64,000 nt of DNA, from NCBI GenBank assembly GCA_037389465.1, contig JAZARR010000145.1:37529-101528 (forward strand). The letters run 5' to 3'. Shown in pieces: positions 52,626-64,000 of this stretch. Numbering within the stretch: the first letter of the stretch is position 1; the number at the start of each line of letters is the position of its first letter. Source of the DNA: Baylisascaris procyonis (taxonomy: Eukaryota > Nematoda > Chromadorea > Rhabditida > Ascarididae). A program made the position numbers and the translations under genes. Under the pieces are notes generated by a model, which was not told the origin of the DNA, did no database searches, and was given only the letters and a program-made list of their open reading frames with translations.

Positions 52626-52827
52626 TCAAATCAGACGCTTTGCTGCGCGGCAGCAAAGAAAACTGATGACATCCTTTGGTGACATCTTTTGATCGGCTGC
52701 TTTCTTCAGAGAGCCGATAGTCAGCTTAGCGCGTTCCAACATCCAATTTTCTTCCTCTTCGTCCGCCAACTGTTCCGTAGCAGGTCCATTTCCACTCGCC
52801 TTGATGAGCCCATCAAATTCGAAGTAA
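52626..52827 (-). CDS. Candidate terminal exon, acidic then helical segment, TGA stop
   Basis: Acceptor AAATTTCATTTCAG. With one leading base 66 codons are open and end in TGA at 52626-52628: it contains GNGPATEQLADEEEENWMLE, then RAKLTIGSLKKAADQKMSPK and ISFLCCRAAKRLI. The other frames contain stops. Composition is strongly protein-like. Read plainly it is the last exon of a minus-strand gene; no AATAAA is evident close downstream. If the gene continues, a weak donor CGAG|GTTCAT follows 10 bases later. Family unknown. Confidence 0.6.
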
Positions 52828-52959
52828 CTGAAATGAAATTTTCATGCGCTTAGCGTCCAAACACAAATCACAGCTCTAATTAGTGCGAAATATGTGCGAG
52901 CAATTTACGATAAGATCAAATCTCTAACGTTATTATAATATGCTCACATCTGAATTCAC

Positions 52960-53135
52960 CTGGCGGATTTAGGAGTTTCATAATGAAGGGACCAAAAAAG
53001 AAAAGCGTTTAATAAATAATAACTTCAGGATTCGAGGCACTCTTGCAGAGAATGATGTCATCCTTGCTGCGAGCCGCGAACTGAGCTAAGCTCGGACCCC
53101 CACATTGCGTTCGCACCACTACCATACTTTGCACT
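52960..53135 (-). CDS. Candidate exon with no fully open frame
   Basis: Acceptor GAGCTTGCAG and donor CGCCAG|GTGAAT bound 176 bp. One frame reads SMVVVRTQCGGPSLAQFAAR and CKSASNPEVIIY before TAA; another reads GSGANAMWGSELSSVRGSQQ before TGA. The frame that joins 52626-52827 in phase is the second, which has two TGA. Status uncertain. Confidence 0.3.
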
Positions 53136-54838
53136 CTGCAAGCTCATCATAAAACCTTAAAAAACACTTTTCCCTATCACTGAACATAGAATGTCAAATA
53201 ATGCGCTGCTGAATTGGCCTGCTGATTTTTTTTTTTGGAGCATATGTTCTCAGCTCCGTTCGCGGTTCCTAACCAGGGTACCATCGTTCTATACAAGAGT
53301 GCCGGATTCGGTGCTATTCAGCACCGGTTCAAGCCAAATGAATCTTAAACAGCATTACCATCCATCTCGCATATTTCGTCCTAAACGCGTAACAGTGAGC
53401 TTTATAACTGCATGCTTACAACAAATCTTTACAAAAAATAAACGCAGAAATGCGTCAAACAGCTGGCAGAATAATCAATTACCTAATAAAACTTTTTTTT
53501 TGCTGTGCAAAATGAGAATCTATTCAACGCAAAAATCAATGAAAACTTTTCAACACCTCAAAAAAGCATAAACTTTTCTTGGACCAGAATAAAATACGGT
53601 AACAAAGGCTACTCTATCGTATGCCGCTAAAATTCATAGGGCTGACTTCCGAGTTGCAACTGAAGGATAGACGGGTATAAAACAGAGTCATTGATTTCCT
53701 CAACGCAACGAAGCTGCGCTGATTGCTATATCTGAGTCTATGAGTATATACTTTTCCATCCAATAAGATGAAAACGATGACACAAGTGATATACATTATA
53801 AGAGAATGTACAAGCATTGTAAAGCTCTACGCTTACAGATAGCGGATAAGATCGTTGCAAACCACCTTCTTTCATGACTCTCAAAACTATTCTTTCAAGT
53901 TTCCACCAACTAATCTTAGGCGGCCACTATTTAGACTAGTGATGCCGCATTATTGACATCATTGCTAATCGACACTACCTATAAACAGCGAAACACCAGC
54001 TATCCCTCATGCACGAGGCTTGACTCAAAAAGCGTATGCATGAAGCAATACCAACAGCTGTACAGTGTGTGCGTAAAACGTCTAGGACAACAACCGCTGA
54101 GGTCGGAGTCCACGCATGAAGAATTCCCCCTCTCCACTTGATATGCAAGGAGTGAAACGACAACCCTTGCTCTTTTCCAGATATTGGCTGGCATAAGGAA
54201 AGAGTATTCATTAACAAAAAGCTAACACCCTACTTGTCAACAATATAAGAATAAAAGCACTCGACTATTTACAATCAATTCCATCAACGACCAATTAAAA
54301 GCACACAACAACCGCACAACGACTAGCGCATCACATACAGCCTATACGTTGTGCCTCATTGGCACCGCATGCTCGCCAACCACTAATATGCATCGCAAGT
54401 AACGCAACGCGTGACGTGCGCCACACTTTCAATGCATATCGTATGAATCATCATTACTATAATCTATCACTCACCACCATCTATAAAACTCTCCTCCCCA
54501 AACAGAAACTAGAAAGTACGACCAAATGTGATAATTTACCTCCTTCTGATATGGACAAATGGTAAAGGCAAGTGGAAATGAACATAAAACCAGGAAGGAT
54601 AAGAGAGAAGAAAAAACGAAGAAAACTAGTGCACAATGCACAAGCCAATAAGAATTCAAACTGAAGAGCGCAAAAAAAAAATCCTTTCTTGAAATAAATG
54701 CAAAATCTCTATCTGAGGTATAGATTTATTTTGAAGACTCGAGAACAAGACCAACAAAAATATATTCTGTCATTCACTATTGCGAATGTGGAAAAGAAGG
54801 GAAACGTGTTGCCCAATTCAGTTTTGCACTGAATTTAC
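53136..54838. other. Presumed intron
   Basis: AT-rich with no defended exon. Some plus-strand frames (53191-53571, 126 codons) are open but have no supporting signals. Confidence 0.4.
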
Positions 54839-55121
54839 CTAATAAAATGAAACAAACCCTCGCACTGCCCTCGTGAATCCCGCTATAAAATTGTCATCCA
54901 TACATGTGTATTCGTGAAACGCATAGCTTGGTTGGTACTCAGAAAATTGTCCATGACCGCTGGGTGTTCCACACAGAAAAAGGGGCGCTCTACTGTCCGT
55001 CCCAACGCAAAAGATACGACAGCTTGAGTTGTAGAAGGAATTTCGAAGGTCGTTAAACAGGGAGTCGGAGTGTGGAATGGTTTTTTGAATCCAATATCCA
55101 TAATACGCCTCATTGTTTACA
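54839..55121 (-). CDS. Candidate large exon, 93 open codons then TAG at the donor
   Basis: Acceptor TGAATTTTACAG and donor TTATTAG|GTAAAT. With one leading base 93 codons are open, containing FNDLRNSFYNSSCRIFCVGT and FLCGTPSGHGQFSEYQPSYA, and the last codon before the donor is TAG. A second frame is open for about 70 codons (MRRIMDIGFKKPFHTPTPCL). Under the standard code the first reading is a terminal exon ending at 54839-54841; the donor overlapping the stop may be fortuitous. No family recognised. Confidence 0.45.
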
Positions 55122-55504
55122 CTGTAAAATTCATTCGGAAGTGATAAAATGCCTACCTTAATGCCTATTCCGAATTGAAATATGCGCAAAGATAAAAAGA
55201 TATAACGCATACGATTGAGATTCGCACGAAAAAAACACAAATTAAAGCAAACTCCTTATTTATTTTATAAACCGTAATGCGCCTGAAATATATCTTTCAG
55301 GGCAATTTAAATTAGACTTCTTTAAATTTCCTCTGCATATTCTCCGGGCAAATGCTTCTTTGATGATCACTTCACTGAATCCACCCTCTTCACTTCCCAC
55401 CCATATCCCTTCCCCACAACGTTGGATTACCGTGTCATGAAAAATACCCGCAAATTTGAAGTACATAAAGATAAGATGAATTTTTCGATATTTAAAAAAC
55501 TTAC

Positions 55505-55613
55505 GCAGAGCGCCGTATCATTCTTTTCCTCGCCACTAGTTGCCGCAAAATTTAATAGAATTGAGTGTCGCATCAAAGATTTCAAGTAATTCCAGTCCAG
55601 TAAGCGATCACGT
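55505..55613 (-). CDS. Candidate exon, product unknown
   Basis: Acceptor TACATTGCAG and donor CTGC|GTAAGT are strong. With one leading base 36 codons are open: RDRLLDWNYLKSLMRHSILL then NFAATSGEEKNDTALC. The other frames have two or more stops. GC-richer than flanks. Confidence 0.5.
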
Positions 55614-55938
55614 CTGCAATGTAACGAATATTATATTCACTTCTCAAAGTTCTTAGCGAGGACTTCAACGACATGGACGAAACCGGAAACTACACCTAAG
55701 AAAACGTTGCACCTCGTAACATTCGAATTTCAAATCATACAAGCGAAGACAGCAAAAAACATAAAAACAACGAATAAATACGCTATCGACTTATAATGCA
55801 AAGAAATTTCCGAAAATCACTACAACTAATAAACAACTGCAGTAACAGCCAGCATCTTGACATGAAACTTCACGGCAATTATCACATCTGCAACTTTCAA
55901 TTGCAGCACACTTCACTGGAGTCTGTCGCATATCTCTG

Positions 55939-55986
55939 AATATTAATATTTGGGATCTCCATATATATATCCCAAATATTAATATT
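55939..55986. repeat. Perfect 18-bp stem hairpin
   Basis: AATATTAATATTTGGGAT and its exact reverse complement are separated by 12 bases. The arms are themselves partly palindromic (AATATT). Confidence 0.95.
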
Positions 55987-56951
55987 ATCCCAAAAAAGTT
56001 GAGCGTACAGATCCCGAAGAGTGCATCTTGTCACCTATGCAAATGGTTCCTCATTCGATATTAGCGTTCCCTTCCCCTTCAACGAGCTCATCTCATGCTT
56101 TCACAGAAACGTATCAAAATTGAAAGATGCGAACAAGTATAATAGGTTATGCGATAATAGGTTATCAAAGTAAGAAAGCATTCCCCTTGCCAAAACAATA
56201 GGAAGGTATATCTCCACTTCGTCTTTTACTCGTGCAAAAAGCAATACTCACTCGTGATTTGAGGTTATGTACTATTGCAGTGATGAATATATCAATTGTT
56301 CCACAACTTGTGGCGCAAATGGCACTGGTGATAAACGCAAGAAAATGAATGACAAAGAGAAAACGTTAGCGCAAATGAGCCAATAAAAAAGGTAACAAGT
56401 TTCAAAACAACTGGAGAGACGCACCGTTGACCTGACACCACATATGCTTTTGAATTTCGCTCATCTGGCCAAGCAGTATTTCAAGTCACATATATCAATA
56501 GCGCAAGAAGTCATACGACATACTTCACGCCTACAGAATCCCATAATTCCTGGCTCGAGCAGCTGTTGAATTGATACTACAAGGAGAAAACGGCGAAAAA
56601 TATTTACGGAGATTTAAAAAATCAGTGAAAAGTATTGTGCTAAAAACAGTGCTAAATAAATCTCAACGGTAGTATTAAGATAAACGCAAAAGATATGCAT
56701 AAAGAAGTTAACAAATATTCCCATATGAATACGTACGTCTTCAATGTAACTCATTTCACGTAACACAACGATGCGCACTCAAATATCATAAAACAGAAAG
56801 TGGGCGTGGCCCTACAGTACTCTCAACCAATCAGCGCTCTTCAGCAATATTCATATAGAGGGGTGAATGAGGCAGTGCTCTTTCTTGGGCGACCCTAATA
56901 TTTAGATTTCATCGGAGGGTAGAAGATATGTTCATTGAGGCACTTTTTGTA

Positions 56952-57126
<175 letters not shown>

Positions 57127-57128
57127 TT

Positions 57129-57388
57129 GATTAAATAATCGAATAAAAACGAATTTGAAAATTTTTGAATGACGTCCATAATTGCGGCTCTGCACCCTTA
57201 GTGCAACGCACCATTGCAACGTTATCGTGCGATGCACGAATTCGAACACTCAATCATGATAGAATATTGTGTAATGATTGAATATTTAAATGGGCTTCAT
57301 TCTACAAATAAATTCAATCATCAGTTGATCTCCATGAATGAATGGAAAATACACTGATTTATCGTTGTTATTATATTTGTCGTTAAAC

Positions 57389-57486
<98 letters not shown>

Positions 57487-57714
57487 GCATATATGTGTTT
57501 AACGATAAATATAATAACAACGAATTTGAATTTATTTGTAAAATGAAGCCCATTTAAATATTGAATCATTACACAATATTCTGCCATGGTTGGGTGTTCG
57601 AATTCGTGCATCGCACGATAACGTTGCAATGGTGCGTTGCACTAAAGGTGTAGAGCCGCAATTATGGACGTCATTCTTTTCAAATTCGTTCGATTATTTA
57701 ATCGAATAAAAACG
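57129..57714. mobile_element. Foldback (MITE-like) element with (TA)n core
   Basis: Left arm from about 57129 and right arm to about 57714 are inverted copies of each other over about 220 bp at roughly 90 percent identity. Shared blocks include GAATGACGTCCATAATTGCG, GTGCAACGCACCATTGCAAC and AATATTTAAATGGGCTTCAT. The left arm has about 45 extra bases. The centre is a (TA)n tract at 57391-57484. Terminal palindromes CGATTATTTAATCG mark the outer ends. No open frame for a transposase, so it is non-autonomous if mobile. I see no certain target-site duplication. Confidence 0.8.
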
Positions 57715-58297
57715 ACAAGTTGGTCTACAAGGTGGCCTATTTCACTCAGCGCAATACATTCGATAAATGTTTATACGAATATTTTGCTAACGCGATCTAT
57801 AAATCTTGGAAAATATTTCTATGTATTATAAAATATTACACATAGAATTTTTATCTATGCATAATAAGTGTAATTTTGGAATGTTTTCATGTCTTTGATA
57901 TATTACAATATAACATATAGGAAAGAAGGCGAAGCACTCTTACTACTGCACAAATTTTGTATACTTATGCGCACCTTAAACTATATCTGGGCTAGATGGC
58001 AATAGTCGACTCGGAGTCAAACAATGAAAAACTTAATTATATGATATAACCACCATAAATTCGGGAAGATATGAGACAATTCAATTTCCTGTATTCAAAA
58101 GCGCAACCTCGCCTTCCCTCCTTTATCTTCCTCTCCCTCTCCCTCCCCCTCACATTAGTCAGGTTCCAACTGTTGTCTTTTTATGGAAGCAAGCATAAAA
58201 CTATATGCAATGTTTGGCATCAGAATATGGGCACAACTCTCATGAGGCTACTAAAAATTTATTTATTACGCATCTCAGTGAGGTTGCAATGTTGTGC

Positions 58298-58472
58298 TTA
58301 CAACTTAACCGAGGTACGGTTAAAGTAATCGGCAAAATTCAACCAATCTAACTGGTTCAACCGCTCTTCTTCTAAGCCTCAACACTTCCCTGATGGACTG
58401 CTGATAGGCAAACCATATAATAATGGAACAATTGACCGCTGCCTATCAACGACCCACCGATTGAATTCGTGA
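58298..58472 (-). CDS. Candidate terminal exon, stop TGA or TAA
   Basis: Acceptor TTTTCTGTTCAG. With one leading base it reads HEFNRWVVDRQRSIVPLLYG then LPISSPSGKC and meets TGA at 58379-58381. The same frame then continues GLEEERLNQLDWLNFADYFN to TAA at 58298-58300. An AATAAA polyadenylation signal lies about 35 bp further on (58258-58265 on the minus strand). Either the gene ends at TGA, or TGA interrupts a longer exon. This is the clearest gene-end signal on the minus strand. Confidence 0.45.
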
Positions 58473-58735
58473 CTGAACAGAAAATTGGGCATCGAATTGT
58501 TATATTACTTATGGGATGCTATTTTGCGACGTCTAAGAACTGCCATCTCATATCAATTATAAATATAGAACCCTCTATTAGAAATTAATACATTTTTATT
58601 GGTAATGAAGAAAATTTTTACGGCTAATGAAGTTATTTTTCAATGCACAATAAAATCATTTCAAAGAAAAAACTTTCGACGAAAAAAAAAGGTAAACGAG
58701 AAAATTATAAATAAAAATTTAAAAAAAGGACATAC

Positions 58736-58867
58736 ACCATCGATAGCACAGTTCGGATTGATCGCCTGCACAATCTCGTCGTCAATATAGTCCATACCTT
58801 CGGCTAACTTCAGCTGCTTGTCGGTCGATGTATCACCCTCGTTGGCCATCTCATCACGTCCAGTGCA
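58736..58867 (-). CDS. Candidate exon, acidic, 44 open codons
   Basis: Acceptor TTTTATTTTCAG and donor GGT|GTATGT are strong. From the first base 44 codons are open: CTGRDEMANEGDTSTDKQLK then LAEGMDYIDDEIVQAINPNC. Third positions are GC-rich, as expected for coding in this region. It joins in phase with 59517-59587. An alternative donor two bases earlier (G|GTGTAT) exists. The cysteine and acidic start recalled an LDL-receptor class A repeat, but the cysteine pattern is absent. Unknown product. Confidence 0.6.
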
Positions 58868-59516
58868 CTGAAAATAAAATTCATATGAATATTTCTATTA
58901 TTATTAACGCAAATATTCGATAGTGCTTAAAAGTGTGGCCAATATTCCATACAGTATCCACTGATAAGACACAGTAATCATATAAACATACAGTAATCCA
59001 CCTCGCTCAACTATTATGCAAGAATGAGAACTAAAAGTAACAATAAAATTTCACTACGATTAATTTTTTGGATCATGAATTGCAGCTATAAAGAAATACG
59101 CATATTTATATATTTGACACAACAGAAGTAAAAGATGGAAAGCCTTCAACTCAGAGCAATATCCCTTCTTTTTTAGAATTATAGAAAAGAAAATTCTACG
59201 CGATTGCGTAACATACTGCGAAATTATTTTTGCAAATATCTTTATTTCCCACCTATATAAAAAATTTTTTATTTTTTAAATTATTCCACTCGGTGCCCGC
59301 TCTAATTAAAAATTTCCCATTGAGTTACATCGATCTATAATAATATATCAAATAATTCAGTACGAAATTTTTATAATGCATTTATGCAAATATACAAAGA
59401 ACCAAAAACTCCACTCTTCAATGACAGTGATGCATAATGAAATAAGCCAATAGAAAATAAATAGAAAGGCGTATCAACATGGCTGCCACAATACGCGGCT
59501 TTATATTTCAACTCAC

Positions 59517-59587
59517 CTCACTTATCGGTTCCCCATAAGTTGCCAAAAAATGGTAAAATACCCACTCTAACATCAGTGTGTTTTGAA
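59517..59587 (-). CDS. Candidate exon, 23 open codons
   Basis: Acceptor ATGAACGGATCAG and donor AGTGAG|GTGAGT. With two leading bases: QNTLMLEWVFYHFLATYGEP then ISE. It links in phase to 58736-58867 and to 60194-60332. The donor is strong, the acceptor weak. Confidence 0.4.
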
Positions 59588-59950
59588 CTGATCCGTTCAT
59601 TTGTATAAGTTTATAAGATTTTCTTTACATTTTTTCTCTCATTGTCGATACGAGATGAAAAGAGTTCATATTATCCAACATAGAGAAATAACGTTAAAGT
59701 TTTCATGAGGAAATTCTATAACTCAAAATGGACGATTTTTTTTCAAATTTTCATTCAATATTTAAGAACATATTGAGAAAAAACAACAACAATGAATGGA
59801 AATTCATAAAAAAAGACATACATCTTTGATTGCAATTTTTTTTAAATAGACCTCAAAGAAGAGTAATAACATGCTGTAAAATTGTGATACATTTTAAGGA
59901 TATTGCTGTAATATTTCGTTCAATCGAAAATGGAAAAATAAAATAAAAAT

Positions 59951-60147
59951 AAAGGTATGCGTTTTTTGCATTTGAATTAACTCATTAATGAACTTAAAAA
60001 GTCATCAGTAAGAATTGAGTTATGCAAAATATTTATTTAAATAAAATCAAAATTAATTTATTTAAATACTTTGCATATCCCAATTCTTACTGATGACTTT
60101 TGAGTTCGTTGGTGAGATAATTAGGACGCAAAAAAACGCATATCTTT
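59951..60147. mobile_element. Small foldback element, about 85-bp arms
   Basis: Inverted arms share blocks TATGCGTTTTTTGC, AAAAGTCATCAGTAAGAATT and ATATTTATTTAAAT, with a short A/T-rich loop around 60040-60055. It resembles a MITE without coding capacity. Its right end is 47 bp from the donor of the exon at 60194. Confidence 0.8.
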
Positions 60148-60193
60148 GCCTCATTGACACGCTTCTTCACCCATTTAAAATGAATTGACCTAC

Positions 60194-60332
60194 TCTTCGT
60201 CTCCTCCACAACGTTCGAGGAGTCAGTCGTTGACGTTGTGCTGAACTTGACAGATGTGCCAACACTTGAAGGGGAAAACGCTCCTTCATCCGCAGTATTA
60301 CGAACATAGTTTTTCTTCAGTGCAAATCAAAT
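60194..60332 (-). CDS. Candidate exon, Ser/Thr-rich, TGA at codon 2
   Basis: Acceptor AATTATTTTCAG is strong; the donor is AAGA|GTAGGT. From the first base, codon 2 is TGA and the other 45 are open: FALKKNYVRNTADEGAFSPS then SVGTSVKFSTTSTTDSSNVV. The Ser/Thr-rich stretch suggests a disordered linker. It joins 61684-61778 and 59517-59587 in phase. A later AG (AAG just before AAAAAC) would avoid the TGA. Confidence 0.45.
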
Positions 60333-61683
60333 CTGAAAATAATTATGTTTTTTGCTTTGAATACACTACTTAGGTCAAGTAGACGGAATTCATTTGAAAC
60401 AATTTGTGTATTTATACTCAAAAAATGCTAACACGATACTATCCAACTAGTTCTCTTAGGAGCCGTTAAATTTTTATATGCAAAGAAAATCTGTTCGAGA
60501 GGAAAACTGATTAATGTGACCGCCAAATGAAGTAGATTTGATTCGATTTTAGTTGCTACGTTAGTTTTATGCTCAATGGAAATACGTAAATATACCCTTG
60601 CACTATGACATTTTAGTATTTTATCATCAAATATTTCGAACGATTAGCATCTCTAGAACAACCTTAAGTACATGAGAAAGTATAAATAACTTTTTTGGCC
60701 TCAATTAATAGCTTTTTCACCTCCAACTAGCAACTTTTTAAGCGTCAATTTTTGAATCATTTACTTCTTTTCTAGGCGTTTTTTCGGCCCTTGCAAATCA
60801 CCTAAAACAAGCAAATTCAAACAGAAACTCTTTTCAAGCAAAAAAAAAAAACATAATATTACCTGCGGATTTCTTACAGAAACAATTATGATATTTGCCG
60901 TAAAAATACGAGGTTAGTATGAAATAAGTTCACAGCTAAACAGCATTTAAGTACGAAATGAGGATAGCTTACTGTAATTTCAGGTTAAGAAATCTAGTAT
61001 ACGATTAAATATGACGATAAAAAATGTTTGACAAGTATCAAATAATATCAGAATACATGAATTTTATCTCAAATCTGCTCATATTTCTCAAAAATTTGAG
61101 CTAATAACTCTTGACTGAGCTTATAACTATCGACGAATGCTTAGCAAATTGAAGTAAGCATCTTATAGCAGCCGCGCACTTTCTGTGATATTCGTATTTT
61201 TCATAGCAAGCAAAATTTTTTTTAACTGCAAAATGAAATTTTTCCAATATTTTTTATGGCTTGCAACTTTTCATTTACAAAATGCAATTTCATTCAGTTC
61301 AAATTTGCAATTTTTCTCCTTGAAAAACGCCCTCTGATCGTCTCAGTTACCCATATATTCTAGCACAATATGTAGAATTTCTAGCAAAAATTTTTACTGA
61401 AAAAATCTAACGATAAACTTCAATGAAGTCTTCATTAAGAAACTAGAATAATTTTTAAAGTTCTTCCTCTTTTTTTTTGGTTTAATCACGGGTTTAAAAA
61501 ATTCCACCTTGTTCTAGCAAAATAATTTTTCATTCAAATATTTGCTCTTCTTTAAAAAATGGAACAAAAATAGAATAAAATACGAGAATCAACCATATAA
61601 CTACAAACCAGAAAAATTATCTTTTCATCAATGGATCTATTTATAAAATTATTGCAACACACAAACTTTAACAGTAGAAATAC

Positions 61684-61778
61684 CTTTGTATCCGCTTCTT
61701 TGATTGATTGCATTGTTTTCGTCGTCGTATATTCTGATTTGCCGATTTGCGATATTTTGTTGAAGATGAAGATTTCGG
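61684..61778 (-). CDS. Candidate exon, all frames open
   Basis: Acceptor TTAATTTTGCAG and donor CAAAG|GTATTT. With two leading bases it reads EIFIFNKISQIGKSEYTTTK then TMQSIKEADTK, which links in phase to 60194-60332. The other frames are also open, so the choice rests on phase and composition. Confidence 0.45.
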
Positions 61779-62359
61779 CTGCAAAATTAACAAATGCATA
61801 GGTGCGTCAAAATAAATTCATCGCAGATGCTGCTGTTTCATGATTATCAGACCAACCGGTTCCAAAAATTATCAACAAATAAAAATCATTCGGAATAATG
61901 CATTCACTTTTTAAACCACTTACAAGTTTTTATAAATTTTTCACAAAAGTTCAGATATTTTAACGACGCGATCTGGTGCAACAATACAAATAAATTAGAA
62001 CGCTTTGTAAAATGCATGGAAAATTTTCACGATAAGTGTTCAGTTGGAATTTGATATGGAAGACCATCATATCATCCCATGATAACTATGTAATAGCAAG
62101 CTTCACAACGTTAACTCTAGTTGTTTCACGAGTTAAATCCACCAGATAACTAAACATGTATACAACTGAATATGGAAAGAGATGATCAGCGTATTTTCAC
62201 AAAGATCCATAAATATACCTAGAAACGGATAAGACTATTCCCACCCCCCCCCTCCCTCTCCCTCCCCTCTCAAGTTAATGAAGTTCTTAAAAAGCAACTG
62301 AAAAAAACATTCAACGAAAAACAAGTGGACTGCAGAAGTCGTTAAAAACCATTGCATAC

Positions 62360-62531
62360 CTTGACATAATCCTGAAGGAAACTAATTTGATATAAGCTGC
62401 CTCCTCTTGATATACGTTTCGCCCATATTCTCCATGAAGGAATGCGATTGACTTGAACGCTGCTTGCCGCAAATATATACGACTTGTTGGTGAATGATGA
62501 TTTAATAGCAGCTGAAATCGATGGCATTTCA
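62360..62531 (-). CDS. Candidate exon, two frames open over 56 codons
   Basis: Acceptor TTTCATGCAG and donor GTCAAG|GTATGC. One open frame contains LRQAAFKSIAFLHGEYGRNV; another contains MPSISAAIKSSFTNKSYIFA. The third has TGA, TAA and TAG but is the one that would link to 61684-61778 in its preferred frame. Coding is likely; frame unresolved. Confidence 0.45.
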
Positions 62532-62654
62532 CTGCATGAAATATTTGCATAAAACGGACATTTGAATACACAATTAGCAATTCAGCAATGGTTCTACTTC
62601 ATTCCATGGACGTGAGAGATAGAGGGACACAAACGCTGCTGATGTTGAAACATG

Positions 62655-62803
62655 GGTCCGATCACCCGATCGCACAATCCAATCGTCCGATCGGGCAATC
62701 CAATCGTCCGGTCGGGCGATCCGATCGTCCAATGGAGCAATACGATCGCTCAGTCGGGCAATCCAATTGTCCGACCGGGAATCCAATCGTCCAATGGTTC
62801 AAA
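62655..62803. repeat. 21-bp minisatellite, about 6-7 diverged copies
   Basis: Unit CCGATCGGGCAATCCAATCGT varies by several substitutions per copy. Being a multiple of three it gives heptapeptide frames on both strands (for example DDWIARS on the minus strand). It lies in a presumed intron between exons at 62531 and 62918, so I regard it as non-coding. Confidence 0.9.
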
Positions 62804-62917
62804 GAATAAGGAAAATTTTATCGTTTTAATGAGTGGGTTAGCTAAAAACCGTAACTTAACCATCTGATACTGTAAATTTACGGAAGTGCAGGTGGAATCA
62901 AAGGAAAGCAGACTTAC

Positions 62918-63012
62918 TTAAATAGAAGCCTTCGTTTTCAGCGACACCAGAAACCGATTGCACTTCTCGTAGATTCATAATACAACTGCATTCAACGCAT
63001 ATAAAAAATGAT
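62918..63012 (-). CDS. Candidate exon, 31 open codons
   Basis: Acceptor TTTATTTTTGCAG and donor TTTAA|GTAAGTC are both strong. With one leading base 31 codons are open: SFFICVECSCIMNLREVQSV then SGVAENEGFYL. A second frame reads LYALNAVVLWIYEKCNRF-like with one TGA and a terminal TAA. The open frame is preferred. No module recognised. Confidence 0.5.
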
Positions 63013-63982
63013 CTGCAAAAATAAAGTTGACTTAGATATCATCTGTCATTATCTCAAGTTGGAATCAGTCGACAGACGAAAGCACAAATAATATTGCCGT
63101 TGCAGAAAATAAATAGGAAAGTAGCATACTATAGATTTTGCACAATGAGCGATCAACTTATCGACGATGCGAGATATTTGGAGATGCTTAGCGATGAGGA
63201 TTTAAGGAAAAATTGAAAATGATAACCGTATAAAATATAGAGGAAAGTTTCTAACCTAGGCGTTCAAGTTGTTTTTTATGCCAGCTATCAGTAAACGTTT
63301 AAAGGAATTGGCCCATTTTTGTAATGGAGGTGGTGACATAAGCCATTCAAAGGGTATCAAATAATAGGACTGCTTGAGGACTGAAAGATTTCAAAATCAC
63401 AAGCAATACGAGGGCATTCTCCAGTGGAACCGTATCGTATGCTTATTCATCCTGAATCAGGCTATTGATCGCTTAAACCGCTAAACTACCAAATAACATG
63501 AATAAAAGAAGTCATATAGGGATAGTTCAACCTGAGGAAGACGCATAGTGATTTACTATTGCTAACGATTATACATACTCGAAATTAATAAGGCTTGTAA
63601 CTTTTTGCTCACAAAAGACCTTTTATGTCCTCAGCATGGCCCTCCTCCCACCTCTTTTACCCTCTATTTCCTCAGTATAGCCCACCTCCCACCTAGTTCG
63701 ACCCTTTATTTCGTAAGCATAGCCCTCTTTTCATCTACTTTGACCCTTTGTTTCTCAATATAGCTCACTCCTACCTCGTTTAGTTTTATCTCAGAGACAC
63801 ACAAAAAATGGTGAAAATTAACTTAAGTTCCCCTATTATCCGAATTTTAGAAATAACTTTTGTTGTAACAAAGCAATCCTATCAGAGATTAGTCGAGTTA
63901 GCTTAAAAACCTCAATGATTCAGATATGTAAACATCTGAATATAAAAATAATTTATAAATGGGACGATTGAAACTCTCTTAC
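63013..63982. other. Presumed intron
   Basis: AT-rich, with a pyrimidine-rich part at 63610-63780 containing four loose copies of a CCTCCCACCT-type motif. No exon supported. Confidence 0.45.
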
Positions 63983-64000
63983 CTTCTTCCTCTTTACATC
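63983..64000 (-). CDS. 3-prime end of a candidate exon cut by the window
   Basis: An AGGAAG|GTAAGAGAG donor, an excellent match to consensus, marks the end of a minus-strand exon running off the right edge. Only 18 bases are visible. Confidence 0.5.

Overview
The window looks eukaryotic and probably from an animal. It is AT-rich, has no operon-like gene packing, and shows short GC-richer islands bounded by GT..AG splice signals, often with the TTTTCAG acceptor seen in nematodes and some other invertebrates. One island encodes a recognisable calcium-binding EGF module, which is typical of metazoan extracellular proteins. I recognise no other gene, and see no rRNA, tRNA, CRISPR array or intact transposase or reverse transcriptase gene.

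Layout. Positions 1-13.8 kb are one giant 84-bp tandem array: about 164 copies, nearly all identical, running off the left edge. It stays open on the minus strand as a 28-residue repeat except at two single-base indels. From 14 kb to 64 kb, every exon-like island I can support lies on the minus strand. They are 20-280 bp long and separated by about 0.1-3 kb of AT-rich sequence. This suggests one or a few very large minus-strand genes transcribed from right to left, with the window opening inside an exon at 63983-64000. The introns hold a 10-copy 185-bp satellite (45985-47834), a 4-copy 65-bp repeat (20228-20487), a 3-copy 29-bp repeat, a 21-bp minisatellite, four long (TA)n tracts, two foldback elements (57129-57714 and 59951-60147) and several hairpins.

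How the exons fit together is unresolved. Many islands are open in at least one standard-code frame over 40-94 codons, more often than chance would give. But the frames that look best often do not join in phase, and seven splice-bounded islands have no fully open frame (mostly one or two TGA, some TAG or TAA). The EGF exon carries an apparent one-base deletion. Possible explanations are missed small exons, a decayed gene, consensus errors in the assembly, or, least likely a priori, stop-codon reassignment. I report the islands as candidate exons, name no product apart from the EGF module, and set out the tests that would decide.
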